Shown in pieces: positions 6,852 through 8,923 of a stretch of 8,923 nucleotides of DNA. Under the pieces are notes generated by a model. The model was not told the DNA's origin. It saw nothing but the letters and a program-made list of their open reading frames with translations, and did not search any database. The first letter of the stretch is position 1. The number at the start of each line of letters is the position of its first letter. Where the stretch lies: positions 1 through 8,923 of the forward strand of contig PUNU01000177.1 of NCBI GenBank assembly GCA_003551865.1. Reading direction: 5' to 3'. A program made the translations under genes and the position numbers. The stretch is from Syntrophomonadaceae bacterium. Its GTDB lineage: Bacteria; Bacillota_D; Dethiobacteria; DTU022.

Positions 6852-6884
6852 ACCCTGCAGCCCGGTACTTAGGGGCTGCAGGGT
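6852..6884 (-). promoter_or_regulatory. Intercistronic 12-bp hairpin between pstS and pstC
   Basis: ACCCTGCAGCCC (6852-6863) and GGGCTGCAGGGT (6873-6884) form a perfect, mostly G-C 12-bp stem with a nine-base loop. On the minus strand it is followed by AGTTGA and the pstC ATG, with no T-run, so it is not a normal terminator. It starts 19 bases after the pstS stop. Inference: it protects the 3' end of a processed pstS message and hides the only pstC Shine-Dalgarno, so that the receptor is made in excess over the channel. Stem-loops after the receptor gene are common in ABC transporter operons. Confidence 0.8.
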
Positions 6885-6903
6885 CCAAAAGCCAAGGTAG
6901 AAA

Positions 6904-7854
6904 TTACTCCAGCGCTTCCTTGTTAAATTCACGGTCCGCGGCCGTAATCGGGTAAAAACCTTCCTGGAGCACCAGTTCCTGGCCGGCATCACTGACTTCA
7001 AAGAGCAGGAAGTCAAGCAGGGCTCCTTCCGGTTTTCCGATCATGTACTGGTAAAGCGGCCTGGTCAGCGGATAATCCCCGCCGGTAACATTTTCAAGGA
7101 CAGCGGGATCGTAGGCCTCTGCATTCTCATCGGCAGCGATGGAAAGCGCTTTAACACCGGCTTCATCGGCATAACCGATGGCGGCATAACCGATCCCGCC
7201 GGCATCGCCAATAACCGCTTCGACAATGTCGGAAGTACCGGCCATATTGCGTTTTCTATCAGAATATTCGCCCTGCACAACCAGTTCCATGAAAAATACA
7301 TAGGTGCCTGAAGTGCTTTGCCGGCCATAGAGGGTAATTTCCCGGTCATTTCCACCAACCTCGGACCAGTTGGTGATTTCACCCCGGTACATAGCTCCAA
7401 CTTGCTCCACGGTTAATTCTTCGACTGGATTGTTTTCATTAACGACAACCGCCACCCCGTCAACAGCAAAACGGACAGCATACGGCTCTTCCCCGTGATT
7501 TTCCCTGACTGCATCTTCTTCAGCTTCTCTCATCGGACGGGACGAATTGGCCACATCAATGTCACCGTCAATTAAAGATGAAATACCGACCCCGGAACCG
7601 CCGCCGGTCACGGCAATCGATATATGGGGGTTGTCGTTCATATATTCTTCGGCCAGCCTGGTTACCACATTGACTTCCGAATCGGAACCGCCCAGCATCA
7701 ACGAAGCCTGTTCCTGCGCCACTTCTTCCCCATTGTCCCCGGCTGCTTCATCAGCAGTTTCTTCTACAGTGCCGTTTCCGCCGCACCCGGCAGCCGCCAT
7801 AACCAGTACCCCCATAAGGGCAATGGTTATTGTTAACCACCTTATTTTAGACAT
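6904..7854 (-). CDS. pstS: Phosphate-binding lipoprotein PstS
   Basis: The extracytoplasmic receptor that captures phosphate and hands it to PstCA. It has 316 residues. Residues 1-23 are a lipoprotein signal (KIR, a hydrophobic core, then AAGC with lipidated Cys24; the -3 position is Ala rather than the commoner Leu). Residues 25-50 form an acidic Gly/Glu/Ala-rich linker to the membrane. The rest is a type-II periplasmic-binding fold of the short PstS family: GGSDS (55-59), TGGGSGVGI (83-91), DIDVANSSRPM (98-108), VDGVAVVVN (131-139) and GRQSTSGTY (177-185). These include the Ser, Asp, Arg and Thr residues that usually hold phosphate. The ATG start is supported by GGAGGAGG seven bases upstream. 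As first gene of the operon it lies directly below the PhoP-type repeat array at 7915-7964. Confidence 0.96.
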   Translation of the reverse strand: MSKIRWLTITIALMGVLVMAAAGCGGNGTVEETADEAAGDNGEEVAQEQASLMLGGSDSEVNVVTRLAEEYMNDNPHISIAVTGGGSGVGISSLIDGDIDVANSSRPMREAEEDAVRENHGEEPYAVRFAVDGVAVVVNENNPVEELTVEQVGAMYRGEITNWSEVGGNDREITLYGRQSTSGTYVFFMELVVQGEYSDRKRNMAGTSDIVEAVIGDAGGIGYAAIGYADEAGVKALSIAADENAEAYDPAVLENVTGGDYPLTRPLYQYMIGKPEGALLDFLLFEVSDAGQELVLQEGFYPITAADREFNKEALE

Positions 7855-7914
7855 AGCTCATCCTCCTCCAAAAATTTAGCCCTCTTCGGGTCATCTTCAG
7901 AATACCCCATTAGG

Positions 7915-7964
7915 GTTAAAAACAAAGGAAGCTTGTGTAAAATCAAAGTTAAATCGGGGTTAAA
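7915..7964 (-). promoter_or_regulatory. PhoP-box array (TTTAAC direct repeats, 11-bp period) controlling pstS
   Basis: On the minus strand TTTAAC occurs at 7964-7959, 7953-7948 and 7920-7915, with TTTTAC at 7942-7937. All are in one 11-base register; the slot at 7931-7926 is degenerate (CTTCCT). Known: Firmicutes PhoP binds TT(A/T/C)ACA-like hexamers repeated every helical turn. Four of five phased slots match, which is very unlikely by chance. The array starts on the base after the phoR stop. A weak -10, TATTCT (7904-7899), lies ten bases below the last repeat with no good -35, as expected for an activator-dependent promoter. The predicted start is near 7892, about 38 bases before the pstS ATG. 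Confidence 0.82.
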
Positions 7965-8923
7965 TCATTCAGAAGCAAGAGGGAGGGTGAAGCGAAAAAT
8001 ACTGCCCTTGCCTTCAGCGCTCTCCAGGACATATGAAGCCCCGTGGGCTTCCATGATGTGCTTGACAATGGAAAGACCGAGCCCGGTCCCGCCGCTTTTC
8101 CGGGACCGTCCTTTATCGACCCGGTAAAACCGTTCAAAGACATAAGGCAGGTCGGCTTCGGGAATACCGGGACCGTCGTCTTCAATCTCAACCGTAACGC
8201 TGCCGTTTCCGGGAATAACGGCGATATTGATCCGTCCGCCCGCCCTGCCGTGCCGGATACTGTTTTCCAGGATATTGACCAGGGCCAGGCAGAGCCATTC
8301 CCGGTTTCCGGGAACAATAAGGGTTTGGACAGGATTATAAACCGCTGTCTCTACGGCATTGTTGGCCCGCAGCCCTTCAACCCTGCCAAGAGCCTCACCG
8401 ATAAGTTGATCCAGGTTGACAACCTCTTTCTTGACAAAATCCTTTTCGTTTTCAATCCGGGCCAGCTCCAGCAGTTCATCAACCAGCCTGGTAAGCCTGT
8501 TTGCTTCCCGGTCGATAACAGCCAAAAAATCAAGAAGCTGGTCACGGGTTAATTCTTCATGAAGGATCGTTTCCGCATATCCCCGCAGGGTGGTCAGCGG
8601 AGTGCGTATTTCATGAGAAACGTTGGCCACAAAATCACTGCGCATCTTCTCGACAGACCGCAGGTGGGTTACTTCATGAAACAAAAGCAGAACGCCAATC
8701 ACTTCTTGATTAATACCCTTTACCGGGAGAATATAAGTTTCAAGGATCGCAGAACGCGGGTAATAAGTGCTCACCTCCATCATCCTGGTCCGGCCGTCCT
8801 TGAGGGCCGCTTGCAAATTTTCGTGCAGGGAATGGTAGCGGAGCAGGTTTTTCAGTGGCTTACCGGCAACCTGCTTTTGTTCCAGTTCAAAAAGCTTTTC
8901 CGCCGCAGGATTGATTATCTCCA
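7965..8923 (-). CDS. phoR: PhoR-type phosphate-sensing histidine kinase, C-terminal part (start beyond window edge)
   Basis: The frame is open to the right edge, giving 318 C-terminal residues; the start and any membrane segments lie outside. Residue numbers here count from the edge. The first ~85 residues are most of a PAS domain (EIINPAAEKLFELEQ at 1-15, GVLLLFHEVTHLR near the end). Then come the phosphoacceptor H-box FVANVSHEIRTPLTTLRGY (97-115, His103, codon 8615-8613), N-box NILENSIRHG (216-225), G1 DDGPGIP (248-254), F-box FERFYRVD (262-269) and G2 GGTGLGLSI (277-285). All kinase motifs are intact. PAS followed by this H-box is the PhoR/PnpS layout. It should autophosphorylate on His103 when phosphate is scarce and pass the phosphate to PhoP. 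An internal TTG at 8816 is not the true start. The stop abuts the pst PhoP box, and no terminator is seen, so read-through into pstS is possible. Confidence 0.92.
   Translation of the reverse strand, partial: EIINPAAEKLFELEQKQVAGKPLKNLLRYHSLHENLQAALKDGRTRMMEVSTYYPRSAILETYILPVKGINQEVIGVLLLFHEVTHLRSVEKMRSDFVANVSHEIRTPLTTLRGYAETILHEELTRDQLLDFLAVIDREANRLTRLVDELLELARIENEKDFVKKEVVNLDQLIGEALGRVEGLRANNAVETAVYNPVQTLIVPGNREWLCLALVNILENSIRHGRAGGRINIAVIPGNGSVTVEIEDDGPGIPEADLPYVFERFYRVDKGRSRKSGGTGLGLSIVKHIMEAHGASYVLESAEGKGSIFRFTLPLASE

Noticed and set aside
8043..8552. A 169-codon plus-strand ORF inside the kinase gene
   Set aside because: It is antisense to intact kinase motifs, has no recognisable features, and is best explained as a mirror frame.
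1..8923. CRISPR array, tRNA or rRNA genes, insertion sequence, phage or defence genes
   Set aside because: No spaced direct repeats beyond the PhoP box, no cloverleaf or rRNA-like sequence, and no transposase, integrase or defence domain in any frame read.

Overview
The window reads as chromosomal DNA from a Gram-positive, Clostridia-like Firmicute with roughly balanced base composition. Support comes from strong GGAGG-type ribosome binding sites, TTG and GTG starts, a PstS with a lipoprotein signal, and a TTTAAC direct-repeat array of the Firmicutes PhoP-box type. The genus cannot be fixed from this sequence. Every convincing gene lies on the minus strand, so transcription runs from the right edge to the left edge.

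Right part (8923 to about 3180): a phosphate-starvation module. It starts with the 3' end of a PhoR-type sensor histidine kinase gene, whose 5' end lies beyond the window. The PhoP-type operator starts on the base after the phoR stop codon. The high-affinity phosphate ABC transporter follows: pstS (lipoprotein receptor), pstC and pstA (permeases) and pstB (ATPase), then phoU (regulator linking transporter state to the kinase). A 12-bp hairpin lies between pstS and pstC and contains the only visible pstC Shine-Dalgarno sequence. pstC and pstA overlap as ATGA. The 135-bp pstA-pstB gap holds two tiny ORFs chained to each other and to pstB by stop/start overlaps. An intrinsic terminator closes the operon 81 bases after phoU.

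Left part (about 3090 to 1): a trehalose module. A near-consensus promoter drives a bifunctional OtsA-OtsB fusion (trehalose-6-phosphate synthase plus phosphatase, TTG start). After a 298-bp gap comes the N-terminal domain of a glycoside hydrolase family 65 disaccharide phosphorylase, cut by the left edge. The gap carries a perfect 27-bp-arm inverted repeat whose arms are themselves small hairpins, and candidate promoters for the phosphorylase gene.

Working together: PhoR (with an unseen PhoP) should sense phosphate limitation and activate pst through the repeat array. PstSCAB imports phosphate and PhoU feeds transporter state back to the kinase. The trehalose genes look like a separate transcription unit. 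OtsAB would make trehalose and the GH65 enzyme could split an alpha-glucoside, possibly trehalose, using phosphate.

The genes belong to well-known families. I see no evidence for a wholly new system. The less ordinary signals are the nested palindrome, the chained mini-ORFs before pstB, the pstC-leader hairpin and the very regular PhoP-box array.
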